Shown here piece by piece: positions 26,142-35,085 of a DNA stretch of 64,000 nucleotides. The translations under genes and the position numbers were made by a program. Origin of the DNA: Myxacorys californica WJT36-NPBG1 (GTDB lineage: Bacteria; Cyanobacteriota; Cyanobacteriia; Leptolyngbyales; Leptolyngbyaceae); contig JAHHHO010000013.1 of NCBI GenBank assembly GCA_019359315.1, positions 40,409 to 104,408 of the forward strand, read 5' to 3'. The stretch's first letter is position 1. The number at the start of each line of letters is the position of its first letter. The notes under the pieces are model-generated. The model saw only the letters and a program-made list of their open reading frames with translations. It made no database searches and had not been told where the DNA came from.

Positions 26142-27884
26142 ATGTTTCACTCTACGTTTTCTGATTCCCTGGAGACAGCGCTTGAGCATGAAATTATTGG
26201 ACATGTAGCAATCGGTCAGTACCGTTTAGCCGTTGGGTCAAAGCACGGGGTTTTGCTAACGGTTACAGAAACGCCAGTGGCAGCGCCAATGCTAAGAGCT
26301 ACACCGATTAGCCAGTTGCCGGACGCCCCCAATTTAATCGGACGCAAAGCTGAGTTAGAACTGGCGCGATCGGCATTACACACTCATCGAACGCTTGAGA
26401 TTTGTGGAGAACCCGGAGTCGGAAAATCGGCTTTTTTGAAACAACTGATTTTGCATCCGCAAGTTAGTCCTGGAGGTGCAAACTCTGAAGGGCTTGCTCA
26501 GCCGAATCGGTTTTACATTGGTCAACCGCTAACCGTTTCAGAGGTGTTTCAACACTTATTTGAGGCGTTTTATACGACTCCTACGGGTGTTCAGCGTTCA
26601 ATTCACGAAATGCAGCGAGCGTTGCGCGCTCGCTGCGCCATAATCGCGCTTGACTCGCCAACCCTGACTGAGCCTGAAATCAATCGGATCAAAGCTGCAC
26701 TGCCTAATTGCACCTTAATTGTCGCGTCAAGGCGGCGAGTTGGCACAGCAGAGGTGACGGTTGCTTCAGAGTCGCCTCTGCTAATCGAACTGTCAGGGTT
26801 GACGTTAGAAGAGACCTGCCTGTTGCTCGAACGAGAGCTAGGACAAGTCGCCTCTCACGGGCGCGCACCTGTTACACCAGAGCAACGGCCTTTTGAACAG
26901 ACCACACTCAAATCGCTCTGGCAATTGCTCGAAGGAAATCCGCAGCGATTGCTGCAAGCGGCAGCTCTTGTGCGAGAAGACAGAGTATCTCTAGAGCACA
27001 CGCTTCAGTACATCCAGACCAACGAGCCGATTCGCACGTTTACGCGCTTGAGTTTGGCATCGTTGCCGAAATCCCAACGGTGGATTGTGGCGCTGTTAAC
27101 AGCAATGGGAGGAACTGGGCTGAGAGCAGAACAAATTGCAGCAATGGTAGGGCCGCCCAATCCATACCCAAGTTTGCAGTCGCTTTTGGAGCGGCATTTA
27201 ATTCAATGCATCAACGATCGCTACGTATTGACCGACGGATTAGCCGATGTGTTGCAAGCCGAGTTTAATGCCACACCTTGGATGGAGCGGGCGATCGCAT
27301 ATCTCATTCCTTGGGCAGAAACGCATCAATCTCAGCATACTGAGATTTTAGGAGAACATCGAGTTCTGATGTATGGGCTTCACTGGATGATGGAGCAACG
27401 GCGGTGGAGAGATGGGCTAAGGCTAATTTCTGCTATTGAAGTAGCACTTGTGTTGGGAAACCAATGGGAAGCATGGCGACAGGCGTTGCGCTGGAGTTTG
27501 AAAGCGGCATGGGCACTGAGTGATGAGCAGATCGAAGCGTGGGCAATGCATCAATTGGGAACGCTCTCGTTTTGCCAAGAACGTATTACAGAGGCTTACG
27601 ATGCGCTAACAGAAGCACTGAGAATTCGGCGGGCAAATTTGGGCAATGAACTAGCGACAACGCTAACTCGCCATAACTTAGCTCAGATTAAAGAAACAGT
27701 GTTGCCTTCAAAACTCAAATATCCCACTCTCCGACTAGATCAACGCCGCACTTACCGAACCTTGGCGCTGATTGGGATGTTAGTGTTTCTAGCTTCGGTT
27801 TTGATAGGATTGGCCATTTCGCAGCGATTAATGCAGAGACCATCGGGCGGAGACATGCTTAACCCTACTCCATTGCAAAAGTAG
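26142..27884 (+). CDS. STAND-type NTPase with C-terminal membrane anchor
   Basis: The 580-residue protein has an N-terminal ~60-residue region of no known type, an NTPase core with P-loop GEPGVGKSAF (89-98), Walker B CAIIALDS (Asp171) and a sensor-like LIVASRR near 193, then a winged-helix-like part (about 310-370) and helical repeats of the TPR kind (about 450-510, including MHQLGTLSFCQERITEAYDAL). A single hydrophobic helix (about 539-560) near the C terminus should tether it to the membrane. NB-ARC/STAND ATPases act as ligand-triggered switches in signalling or defence. The trigger and output here are unknown. Confidence 0.75.
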   Translation: MFHSTFSDSLETALEHEIIGHVAIGQYRLAVGSKHGVLLTVTETPVAAPMLRATPISQLPDAPNLIGRKAELELARSALHTHRTLEICGEPGVGKSAFLKQLILHPQVSPGGANSEGLAQPNRFYIGQPLTVSEVFQHLFEAFYTTPTGVQRSIHEMQRALRARCAIIALDSPTLTEPEINRIKAALPNCTLIVASRRRVGTAEVTVASESPLLIELSGLTLEETCLLLERELGQVASHGRAPVTPEQRPFEQTTLKSLWQLLEGNPQRLLQAAALVREDRVSLEHTLQYIQTNEPIRTFTRLSLASLPKSQRWIVALLTAMGGTGLRAEQIAAMVGPPNPYPSLQSLLERHLIQCINDRYVLTDGLADVLQAEFNATPWMERAIAYLIPWAETHQSQHTEILGEHRVLMYGLHWMMEQRRWRDGLRLISAIEVALVLGNQWEAWRQALRWSLKAAWALSDEQIEAWAMHQLGTLSFCQERITEAYDALTEALRIRRANLGNELATTLTRHNLAQIKETVLPSKLKYPTLRLDQRRTYRTLALIGMLVFLASVLIGLAISQRLMQRPSGGDMLNPTPLQK

Positions 27885-28115
27885 AATAACAGCAGAAGAC
27901 CTCTGCTCACATCTTAAAATTCCATAGTTCGACAAGCTTAACGACTAGAGTTGAACAAACAATAAAGTTGCCGTTATACAACGCCCGCCTGTCAGATTAT
28001 GGCAGCGCTCAGCGTTCCATCCCTAAACTGAGAAACTCATAAATCAGCAACCTTTAGTCACATAGCAGCGATTCTAATCGCTAAGCTCTGTTCGCCGATC
28101 TGACGGTGAAATGAT
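27885..28115. other. intergenic region, convergent genes
   Basis: 231 bp between convergent stops. No gene and no strong terminator hairpin was recognised. Confidence 0.35.
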
Positions 28116-28478
28116 CTACGACTGACCAGGCGTGCCGAGATCCATTGCCTTTTTGACGGGATCGCCATCAGTTTTTGTACTGCCCGAAACTGAATTCACT
28201 TCTCCAGCCATCTGCTTGTATGCGCTCGGATCACCTGTAGGTTCTGCGCTAGTTTTGGTCTCTTCGGCTTCAGGAACTTTAAACTGAGGTGCAGTAGCAG
28301 CTTCAGCAGCTTTAGCGCCTTCCCCACTTTGATCAACGCTGCTGACGCTGAGTTCTTTGGAAGCTTCATAGTCTGCTGAAACATCAACGTTAGGAGCAGG
28401 ACGATCGCCGCTCTCAATCTCTTCTGTCATTTCCTCAGCGTCGTAAGTCTGATTGAAATCTTTATTAGTTTCTGACAT
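28116..28478 (-). CDS. small acidic hydrophilic protein, unknown
   Basis: The 120-residue protein is rich in Glu, Asp, Ser, Thr and Ala, lacks hydrophobic segments, and is probably disordered. It carries short motifs such as EAEETKTSAEPTGDPSAY and no catalytic pattern. The frame extends 13 codons upstream, but the ATG at 28478 has AGGAG seven bases ahead. In composition it resembles the protein at 847-1263. It is divergent from the carotenoid-protein gene at 28722 (243-bp gap), so shared stress regulation is possible but unproven. Confidence 0.65.
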   Translation of the reverse strand: MSETNKDFNQTYDAEEMTEEIESGDRPAPNVDVSADYEASKELSVSSVDQSGEGAKAAEAATAPQFKVPEAEETKTSAEPTGDPSAYKQMAGEVNSVSGSTKTDGDPVKKAMDLGTPGQS

Positions 28479-28721
28479 AACAAGCTCCTGGTAATAAGTT
28501 AAGTCCAAACAGCACACTCTATCAAATCTGAAAATCTGAACTTGCTGTCACCCTATCAGAATTGCACCCACTGTCTTAAACCTTCTGAAGGGGGATTTCC
28601 GATCTCTTTCATTAGGAGGATTAGAAAGCGATCGCAAGGTCGTTCTAGAGAAAGGCGACGCCCAATGGTCGAACCTGATACACCTTGAAGCGACTGAAAC
28701 GTTATAGCTGGAGAATAGATT

Positions 28722-29258
28722 ATGGCTGAGTCTGCAAATCAGAACACAGAGCGATCAGACTATTTAGATGAAAAGACATTAAAGGCAATAGAAACGTATG
28801 AAAAGTTAGGCACGGACGACAAGCTAGCCTTGCTCTATTACGTTTACAAAAAGATGGGAGATTCAGTGACCCCGGCTGACCCAACGGCTGCTGAACCGGA
28901 GTTGTCGCCTCTTTTATCGGATACTTTTTACAATCTTTCTCATGACGATCAGCTCAACGTGATGCGTGACATTGTAAATGGTGCTGACACTGAGTATTCC
29001 CACGCTTATGGGGCGATCAAAGAAAACAACCAACTGCTAATTTGGTTTGATTGGGCAGAACGCATGGGTGAAACGGTTGTGGGAATGCCAAGTGACTACA
29101 ATGCAGCCGACTCGGTTAATGCAAGCTTGAGTAGTATTGAAGCGCTAGATTTTGAGCAGCAAATCTCGTTGCTGCGAGAAATTGCTCACGGTATGGGCTA
29201 TACAGATGTAAAACCAATTCCAACACAAGCTGAAACGGGAAAAACATCTAGTCTCTAA
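28722..29258 (+). CDS. helical carotenoid protein (OCP N-domain homologue)
   Basis: The 178-residue all-helical protein matches the N-terminal, carotenoid-binding domain of the orange carotenoid protein and has no C-terminal sensor domain, which defines the HCP family. Conserved positions include Tyr42 (OCP Tyr44) in ALLYYVYKKMGD and Trp108 (OCP Trp110) in LLIWFDWAERMG; OCP Trp41 is replaced by Tyr. HCPs bind ketocarotenoids and can quench singlet oxygen or, in one clade, phycobilisomes. The clade cannot be fixed by eye, though the sequence is not the OCP-quencher type I know best. crtO at 10517 can supply the pigment. A GGAGA ribosome site precedes the ATG. Confidence 0.88.
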   Translation: MAESANQNTERSDYLDEKTLKAIETYEKLGTDDKLALLYYVYKKMGDSVTPADPTAAEPELSPLLSDTFYNLSHDDQLNVMRDIVNGADTEYSHAYGAIKENNQLLIWFDWAERMGETVVGMPSDYNAADSVNASLSSIEALDFEQQISLLREIAHGMGYTDVKPIPTQAETGKTSSL

Positions 29259-29287
29259 GGTGAGGTAATCTCTCCATCGGAGCGAGT

Positions 29288-29899
29288 CTATCTTCGATGG
29301 AAGAGCTTCAGCACAGACTGTACTTCTTCAGGTGTTAAATCGCGCCATTGTCCGGGAGCAAGCCCAGTGAGTTGAAGAGGTAGATTTGTAGGCGAAGTGT
29401 TGATCGCGACTCTTATTAAACGTAATGTCGGAAAGCCGACGGCGGCGGTCATGCGTCTGACCTGGCGATTTTTCCCTTCAGTGAGGATGATTTCGAGCCA
29501 TGCCGTCGGAATCTGCTTCCGAAACCGAATCGGTGGATCGCGATCGGGCAGATCAGGTTCGGCAATCATCGATACGCGAGCAGGGCGCGTTTTATAGTCT
29601 TGAATTTTAACGCCCTGTCGCAAAATATCCAGCGCCTCTTCAGTTGGAACGCGCTCAACTTGTACCCAATAGGTGCGCGGATGCTCAAATTTTGGGTCAT
29701 TGAGGCGATGTTGAAGCTGTCCATGATTAGTCAGCAACATTAGTCCTTCGCTGTCGTGATCGAGACGTCCAACAGGATAAACATCAGGAATTGGAATGAA
29801 ATCTTTAAGGGTTAGTCGTGTTTGACCTGGCGGACTGTTATCGGTAAATTGGCTTAGAACGTTATACGGTTTGTAGAACAGAAGATAGCGGTAAGGCAT
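29288..29899 (-). CDS. RsuA/RluE-family pseudouridine synthase
   Basis: The 203-residue enzyme converts a uridine in rRNA to pseudouridine. The catalytic motif [16 protein letters not shown] is near residue 42, with catalytic Asp near 46. The later GKNRQVRRM segment is the family's KNRQIRRM motif. There is no N-terminal S4 RNA-binding domain, which matches the RluE subgroup (23S rRNA U2457 in E. coli), though the target here is inferred. Its start is 18 bp behind the hisC stop, so it is likely cotranscribed with hisC. It is convergent with HCP; a 7-bp hairpin (TCCATCG/CGATGGA) overlaps its 3' end. Confidence 0.9.
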   Translation of the reverse strand: MPYRYLLFYKPYNVLSQFTDNSPPGQTRLTLKDFIPIPDVYPVGRLDHDSEGLMLLTNHGQLQHRLNDPKFEHPRTYWVQVERVPTEEALDILRQGVKIQDYKTRPARVSMIAEPDLPDRDPPIRFRKQIPTAWLEIILTEGKNRQVRRMTAAVGFPTLRLIRVAINTSPTNLPLQLTGLAPGQWRDLTPEEVQSVLKLFHRR

Positions 29900-29917
29900 G
29901 AGTTAGGAGAGAAATCA

Positions 29918-30985
29918 TTAGAGGTGACGGCTGGCTGATTCTAGGTTAAGCAGAGTTTCGATCAAGCGTTGATTTTGCGCTTCTGTTCCAACTGTAATTC
30001 GGAGCTTGTCATCTAATCCAGGCTGGTTGAAGTAACGAACAAGAATACCTCGATCTTTTAGTCCTAGATATAGGTCTTCTGCCTTCTGCGATAAGGGAGT
30101 TGCAAGAACAAAATTCCCGTGAGACTCACCTACGGTAAACCCTAAATTCTTGAGATCGACTGTCAGTTTTGCTCGTGATGTTTTGACTTTCTGAGCGCAC
30201 GCCTCTTTATAAGCTTGATCGCGCATAGCGGCAGTGCCGACTAAGGTTGCGATCGCGTCGATGTTATAACTATCCTTCACCTTGAACAATCCTTCTAGCA
30301 AGGCTGGATTCGCAATTCCAAACCCCATTCGCAATCCGGCTAGCGAATATCCTTTCGATAGGGTTCTCAACACAATCACGTTTTCATATTGAGATACTAA
30401 AGGAAGCGCAGAATAGTCAGCAAAATCAACGTAAGCTTCATCGATCGCTAATACGCCTTGTAGCCGTCTTGCTAACTCATGCAAGTCATCGAGCGGAACA
30501 ACGTGCCCGGATGGACTATTGGGAGACGCTATAAACGTTACTGCGCCATTTGCGGCAACAAGATCGTCAATGGGTAGTTTAAAGTCTGACGAATAGGGAA
30601 TCTCAACGACTTCCGCAGGCTGCATCGCAGATAGCGTGCGGTACAACACGTAAGTTGGAGTTGGATAAACAATTGTGCGATCGCGCCCTTCTCCGCAGGC
30701 TCTCACCAACACGTTAAGAATGTCATCACTGCCATTGCCTACAATGATCCAATCAGCAGGTACACCCAGCGCCTCGCTGACTGCCTGACAAAAATCTCGT
30801 GCAAACGGATCAGGATAGCGACGTAACCACTCACTATCGAGATGGTGTAGAACTTCTAGCGCTTTGGGCGATGGCGGATAGGGATTTTCGTTCGTGTTGA
30901 GTTTAATGATTTGGGTTCCGGGTTTGGGTTGTTCACCGGGAATGTAACCCTTCATAGCTGCGATCGCAGGACGAAAATAACTCAT
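29918..30985 (-). CDS. hisC: histidinol-phosphate aminotransferase
   Basis: The 355-residue PLP enzyme transaminates imidazole-acetol phosphate in histidine synthesis. Typical marks are LNTNENPYPPSP near residue 28, GNGSDDILN near 83, ASPNSPSGHV near 155, IDEAYVDF near 184, and the PLP lysine in RTLSKGYSLAGLRMGFG near 213. The frame is open 76 codons upstream into P450 DNA, but the ATG at 30985 begins the conserved MSYFRPAIAAMKGY. It lies 59 bp downstream of the P450 gene and upstream of the pseudouridine synthase, all on the minus strand. Related HisC2 types may act on aromatic amino acids. Confidence 0.93.
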   Translation of the reverse strand: MSYFRPAIAAMKGYIPGEQPKPGTQIIKLNTNENPYPPSPKALEVLHHLDSEWLRRYPDPFARDFCQAVSEALGVPADWIIVGNGSDDILNVLVRACGEGRDRTIVYPTPTYVLYRTLSAMQPAEVVEIPYSSDFKLPIDDLVAANGAVTFIASPNSPSGHVVPLDDLHELARRLQGVLAIDEAYVDFADYSALPLVSQYENVIVLRTLSKGYSLAGLRMGFGIANPALLEGLFKVKDSYNIDAIATLVGTAAMRDQAYKEACAQKVKTSRAKLTVDLKNLGFTVGESHGNFVLATPLSQKAEDLYLGLKDRGILVRYFNQPGLDDKLRITVGTEAQNQRLIETLLNLESASRHL

Positions 30986-31044
30986 GGTAATAGCGACTAG
31001 AGGCAAGATCGTTATTGTATGGCAGATTGCTCCAACCCGTTCTG

Positions 31045-32337
31045 CTAGTCGATTGCAGAGCGAAAGATCACCCGCAGTCCATCTTTGGGTCGGCGAGTTG
31101 GAATCTGTACGGGTTCCAAGCGTTGATCGGGCAACAGTTCCCATTCGTAATGCCGTAGTAAATGCGCCGCCACTAACTTCATTTCTAACTTGGCAAACGC
31201 TAATCCGATACACACTCTAGAACCGCCTCCAAACCCAATCAGACTAAACGGCTTTTGCTTCGTGTTGTGCCAGCGATCGGGGTCAAATTTCTCCGGTTCG
31301 GGATACACTTCGGGAAGGCGGTGCGTGTGCAAAATTGAGTACTGCGCCAACCACCCTGCCGGAACGGAATAACCATTGAACTCAAACGATTTAACAACTC
31401 CTCGAAAGCCGCCGGCGACAGAGGGATGCAAGCGTTCAATCTCATTGAATATCTGATCGAGATAGGGCATTTTGCTGATCTGCTCCAATGTCACAGGATC
31501 GCTAAATGTCTGCTGTTCTGCCTTTGCTTTTTGATACACACCTTTATTTCTGGCTACCTCTAGCGCGAACCACGTTAGCACTGACGTTGTGGTTTCATGT
31601 CCTGCAAAGAGGAGTAACATCGCTTGCGCTCGAATTTCTTCAAAACTTAGGCGATTTCCCTCTTCATCTTGCGCATCTAACAGCAAACTCAACGCATCGT
31701 CGGTGGGATTTTCTTTTCGCTGATTAATTACAATGGCAAGATGATCTAAAAGGGCATTTCGAGCGGCGAGAGACTTCTTAAACTGGCTTCCGGGAAGATT
31801 TGGAAAGCTAAACAACCCGCTTGTTAAGGTGGTAAACAACTGGCTTAAGCGTTCTGTTTCTTCGCCGGGTGGTGTTCCTAGAAAAATTTGACTGGCAATA
31901 TCAAAGGTCAGTTGCTTAAATTCTTCATACCATTGGAGAGTCTGCTGTTGTTCCCATTTCTTTAAATATTGCTGCGTAATCTCTTCCATTGATGAGAAAT
32001 ATCGCGCTAATGCTGCTCCGTGAAACGCAGGCATAATCAGCCGTCGATTTCTACGATGTTCTTCGCCCTCTTGCACAAACAGCGATCGCCCCAACAAAAT
32101 CTTGAACGTGTCAGGCCACCCATCTTGCCACGAAAAATTGTCGAATCCGCTAGAGAGCAGAAACTCTACGGCATCTGGCCCGACCATAAACACGGTTGGT
32201 CTGCCTATGATGTGGCTTTTGAACACCGAACCGTGACGCTGATAGCGTTTCTGCACAAAATTGCGATCGGTCAGAAACTGAAGCGTTTCACCAATGAGCG
32301 GTAACCCCATTGATCCGGGAGGTAGAGAAGATGCCAT
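31045..32337 (-). CDS. cytochrome P450, CYP120-like
   Basis: The 430-residue monooxygenase has the I-helix oxygen-binding motif AGHETT (245-250), the ExxR pair Glu299/Arg302, and the haem-binding loop FGGGSRVCIG with ligand Cys376. Overall it resembles Synechocystis CYP120A1 (PPGxxGLPxxGETLxFL start, LFAGHETTTS, RPKDxLRV end), which hydroxylates retinoic acid. An apocarotenoid substrate would suit a genome with crtO and HCP, but that is inference. There is no membrane anchor. The following hisC gene has no known link. A redox partner such as ferredoxin is not encoded nearby. Confidence 0.92.
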   Translation of the reverse strand: MASSLPPGSMGLPLIGETLQFLTDRNFVQKRYQRHGSVFKSHIIGRPTVFMVGPDAVEFLLSSGFDNFSWQDGWPDTFKILLGRSLFVQEGEEHRRNRRLIMPAFHGAALARYFSSMEEITQQYLKKWEQQQTLQWYEEFKQLTFDIASQIFLGTPPGEETERLSQLFTTLTSGLFSFPNLPGSQFKKSLAARNALLDHLAIVINQRKENPTDDALSLLLDAQDEEGNRLSFEEIRAQAMLLLFAGHETTTSVLTWFALEVARNKGVYQKAKAEQQTFSDPVTLEQISKMPYLDQIFNEIERLHPSVAGGFRGVVKSFEFNGYSVPAGWLAQYSILHTHRLPEVYPEPEKFDPDRWHNTKQKPFSLIGFGGGSRVCIGLAFAKLEMKLVAAHLLRHYEWELLPDQRLEPVQIPTRRPKDGLRVIFRSAID

Positions 32338-32425
32338 AGGTCAATTGATAAGGGAATTAAGAGTTTCTTTAGGTTTCGAGCAATTCTGGCAAATACACTA
32401 TAAATGACACCTCAAGGAAATAGCT

Positions 32426-33412
32426 GTGCTGAATCCGCGTGTAATCTGTCTAGGTGAAATTCTATTTGATCGTATTGCCGACCAGCCAGGACGCCCGCTC
32501 GAAGCGGTCACGTCATGGACATCTTACCCTGGAGGTGCGCCTGCAAATGTTGCCTGTGCCCTAGCAAAATTGGGCACTCCAACAGCGTTTGTCGGCTGTA
32601 TTGGAGAGGATGAAGAGGGGCGATCGCTTGTCAAATTGCTGCAAACGGTTGGGGTTGATACGCGGGGAGTGCAATTTCATCCTACGGCTCCGACGCGCAC
32701 CGTGCTAGTGTTGCGCTCCGATAGCGGCGATCGCAGTTTTGTTGCCTTTGGTGACCAGCGCTCGTCCGACGAATTTGCCGATACTCATCTCCAAGCCGAG
32801 CACCTGCCCGTGGAATTGTTTCAGCAAGCAGATTACCTCGTGCTTGGCACACTGGAGTTAGCGTATGTGGACAGCCAAGCCGCGATCGCACAAGCACTAT
32901 CTCTTGCCGAACAGTTTTTCGTCAAAATCGTACTAGATGTCAACTGGCGTCCGGTGTTTTGGAACGATCCAGAAGCAGCACCGCCGCTAATTCACGAGAT
33001 GATCAAGCGCGTTGATTTTCTCAAACTGGCAGAAGAAGAAGCCGAGTGGCTGTTTGGAACGACCGATCCGGGCGCGATCGCATATCGACTCGGTTCGCTT
33101 GAAGGCGTGCTTGTCACCAAAGGGGAACACGGTTTAGCCTACTGCTTGGGAACCAACGAAGGCACGATTCCCGCGTTCAAGGTTGATGTTGAAGATACGA
33201 CCGGAGCCGGAGACAGCTTTCTAGCCGGATTTGTGCATCAACTTTGCCACCATAATTTACAAGACTTTAAAGATCCGCAAGTAGTGCGACAAGTGGTGCA
33301 GTATGCCAGTGCTGCCGGAGCATTGACAACGGTTCGGGCGGGCGCGATCGCGGCTCAGCCAACATCTGAAGAAATTTCAGCCTTCTTATATTTACGTGAA
33401 CAAACAAGCTAA
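32426..33412 (+). CDS. fructokinase-like PfkB sugar kinase
   Basis: The 328-residue ribokinase-family protein starts at a GTG with VICLGEILFD, has the substrate motif YPGGAPANVACALAKLG near residues 34-50 and the catalytic DTTGAGDSFLAGF near 263-275. The first motif and overall pattern fit plant and bacterial fructokinases, so phosphorylation of fructose to fructose 6-phosphate with ATP is the likely reaction. It would draw sucrose breakdown products into metabolism. The CYTH gene starts six bases behind the stop, so the two are cotranscribed. Divergent from the P450 gene with an 88-bp gap. Confidence 0.88.
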   Translation: MLNPRVICLGEILFDRIADQPGRPLEAVTSWTSYPGGAPANVACALAKLGTPTAFVGCIGEDEEGRSLVKLLQTVGVDTRGVQFHPTAPTRTVLVLRSDSGDRSFVAFGDQRSSDEFADTHLQAEHLPVELFQQADYLVLGTLELAYVDSQAAIAQALSLAEQFFVKIVLDVNWRPVFWNDPEAAPPLIHEMIKRVDFLKLAEEEAEWLFGTTDPGAIAYRLGSLEGVLVTKGEHGLAYCLGTNEGTIPAFKVDVEDTTGAGDSFLAGFVHQLCHHNLQDFKDPQVVRQVVQYASAAGALTTVRAGAIAAQPTSEEISAFLYLREQTS

Positions 33413-33418
33413 GAGGTC

Positions 33419-33883
33419 ATGATGGAAATTGAGCGTAAATTTTTAGTGAGCAACGACGATTGGCGTACCCTAGCCACGGGAACGCTCTATCGTCAAGGCT
33501 ATATTCCAACCACCGATCAACGGACGGTGAGAGTGAGAATTGCAGGTCAGCAAGGCTTTTTGACGATTAAGGGAAAAACGCAAGGCATTTCGCGATCAGA
33601 GTTTGAGTATGAGATTCCCCTTGAAGATGCTGCGCAACTGCTCGATACACTCTGCGATCCGCCTCTGATTGAGAAACATCGCTACCGAATCCCTCTAGAT
33701 GGATTAGTTTGGGAGGTCGATGAATTTTTGGGTGAAAATGCGGGACTGATCGTCGCGGAAGTAGAGTTGGCTGATGAAGCCCAAGCGATCGCGCTTCCTA
33801 GTTGGATTGGACAAGAAGTGTCTAGCGATCTGCGGTATTACAATTCAAATTTAGCGAAGCATCCGTTCAGGCACTGGCACTAA
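33419..33883 (+). CDS. CYTH-domain phosphatase (triphosphate tunnel metalloenzyme)
   Basis: The 154-residue protein begins MEIERKFLV, the ExExK signature of CYTH/TTM enzymes, followed by tunnel residues in VRVRI, FLTIKGK, FEYEIP and the ending DLRYYNSNLA. Bacterial single-domain members hydrolyse inorganic tripolyphosphate or related triphosphates using divalent metal. An AGAGGT ribosome site precedes two adjacent ATG codons (33419 and 33422); either may be used. It forms an operon with the fructokinase. The substrate is inferred from family. Confidence 0.9.
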   Translation: MMEIERKFLVSNDDWRTLATGTLYRQGYIPTTDQRTVRVRIAGQQGFLTIKGKTQGISRSEFEYEIPLEDAAQLLDTLCDPPLIEKHRYRIPLDGLVWEVDEFLGENAGLIVAEVELADEAQAIALPSWIGQEVSSDLRYYNSNLAKHPFRHWH

Positions 33884-33996
33884 CCGTTCCTCCCTGCAAC
33901 AAACCCTGCAAGTGACAGATTACATAGGCTTGGTTATGTCACAAAAATTGCAAGGCACATCCTAACTTGGTTTTTGCAACACAACCCGCCGTCATT

Positions 33997-35085
33997 CTAT
34001 TTCTCCTGCTTTTCCCAACTTTGAATCACTTGCCGTAATGCTTCGGGAAGATTGTCTTTTTCCAGGTCAATATATTGAACAGTGCTTCCCATCGCTTGCA
34101 GGGTTGTGGTCGGATAATCTGCAAATGCTGCGCTACTCAAATATCTTAGAGCATTGAGATTGCTGAACCGTTGGTTTTGCAAGACCTGTTGAAACTGCTG
34201 CACCTGCTGCTCAGTTAACCGCTTCAACACGACAGGACGAGAGCGAATATTTGGGGCAGTAACCAATCGTGTGATCACACCGTCAGCCGTTAAAGAGGTT
34301 TGCGTCACCTTTCCTGAAAGATCTCCACTAATCGTGGATTGAAAGATGACATTGGGTTCGAGCGTAGGAATGATGTTCTGCTCTGGAATAAACGAAGGCA
34401 CTAATCCACCTCGGCTGCCGCTCGCTGTTGGATTTTGGGCTATCCGGCTCCCCGATTGATCGAGGTGATAGACCCAACTGCGATCGCCTCCCGTCAAAAT
34501 GGCTTGCCATCCTTGAAGGGCAATTCTGGTACACGCTTGTCCCGGTTTAAAGATGCCCAAACAGCCATCCCAAACGGCAGATTTAACTTCTGCAATGCGT
34601 AACCGAGACGCTGGAATCCGAATCTCTCTAGCCACCCTGCGAATCAGGCGTTGACGAACGGCTGACGGCAACACGACAGTGTTAGATTGTGGTTCTAATC
34701 GGAGTGCGTTGGCGGTTTTGTCGGTTCGATAGACCCACGTTTGCTGTCCATCAGTGACTTCCACTCGCCATCCTGCCACCTGAGCTAGCAAGCAACCTTC
34801 TGCTGGCCCCCCCAACCCCAAGCAACCATCAGGCCACGTTTCCCGACTGAAACTGGCAATCTTCAGATCCTGTACTGGCACGTTGAGACGCTGTGCCAAA
34901 TCTTGGCGAACCTTTTGTTCGACTGATTGAGGCAGTTGTAGCGATTGCTGAGCAACTTCAGCCTTGAGTGGAGCGCTCAGTGCAGATTGTCTTGATACGG
35001 CTGCACTAGATATTAGGAGCAGTCCAGTTAGCGCAACCGTGATGACTTGGCGGGAGGACTTAAATGTTTTTTGGGTTGTATACAT
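33997..35085 (-). CDS. exported protein with duplicated Trp/Cys domain, unknown
   Basis: The 362-residue protein has a signal peptide (hydrophobic 16-30, Ala-rich cleavage area near 39). Two similar domains of about 70 residues follow (about 50-125 and 135-205). Each begins with a helix like QKVRQDLAQRLNVP or QRLIRRVAREIRIP, then has WxDGCLG, a second Cys, and a GWxxxxTxGxxxWVY ending. The two Cys residues per domain may form disulfides. The last ~130 residues differ and hold FQQVLQNQRFSNLNALRYLS. I do not recognise the function; periplasmic location is likely. It is convergent with the CYTH gene. Confidence 0.65.
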   Translation of the reverse strand: MYTTQKTFKSSRQVITVALTGLLLISSAAVSRQSALSAPLKAEVAQQSLQLPQSVEQKVRQDLAQRLNVPVQDLKIASFSRETWPDGCLGLGGPAEGCLLAQVAGWRVEVTDGQQTWVYRTDKTANALRLEPQSNTVVLPSAVRQRLIRRVAREIRIPASRLRIAEVKSAVWDGCLGIFKPGQACTRIALQGWQAILTGGDRSWVYHLDQSGSRIAQNPTASGSRGGLVPSFIPEQNIIPTLEPNVIFQSTISGDLSGKVTQTSLTADGVITRLVTAPNIRSRPVVLKRLTEQQVQQFQQVLQNQRFSNLNALRYLSSAAFADYPTTTLQAMGSTVQYIDLEKDNLPEALRQVIQSWEKQEK

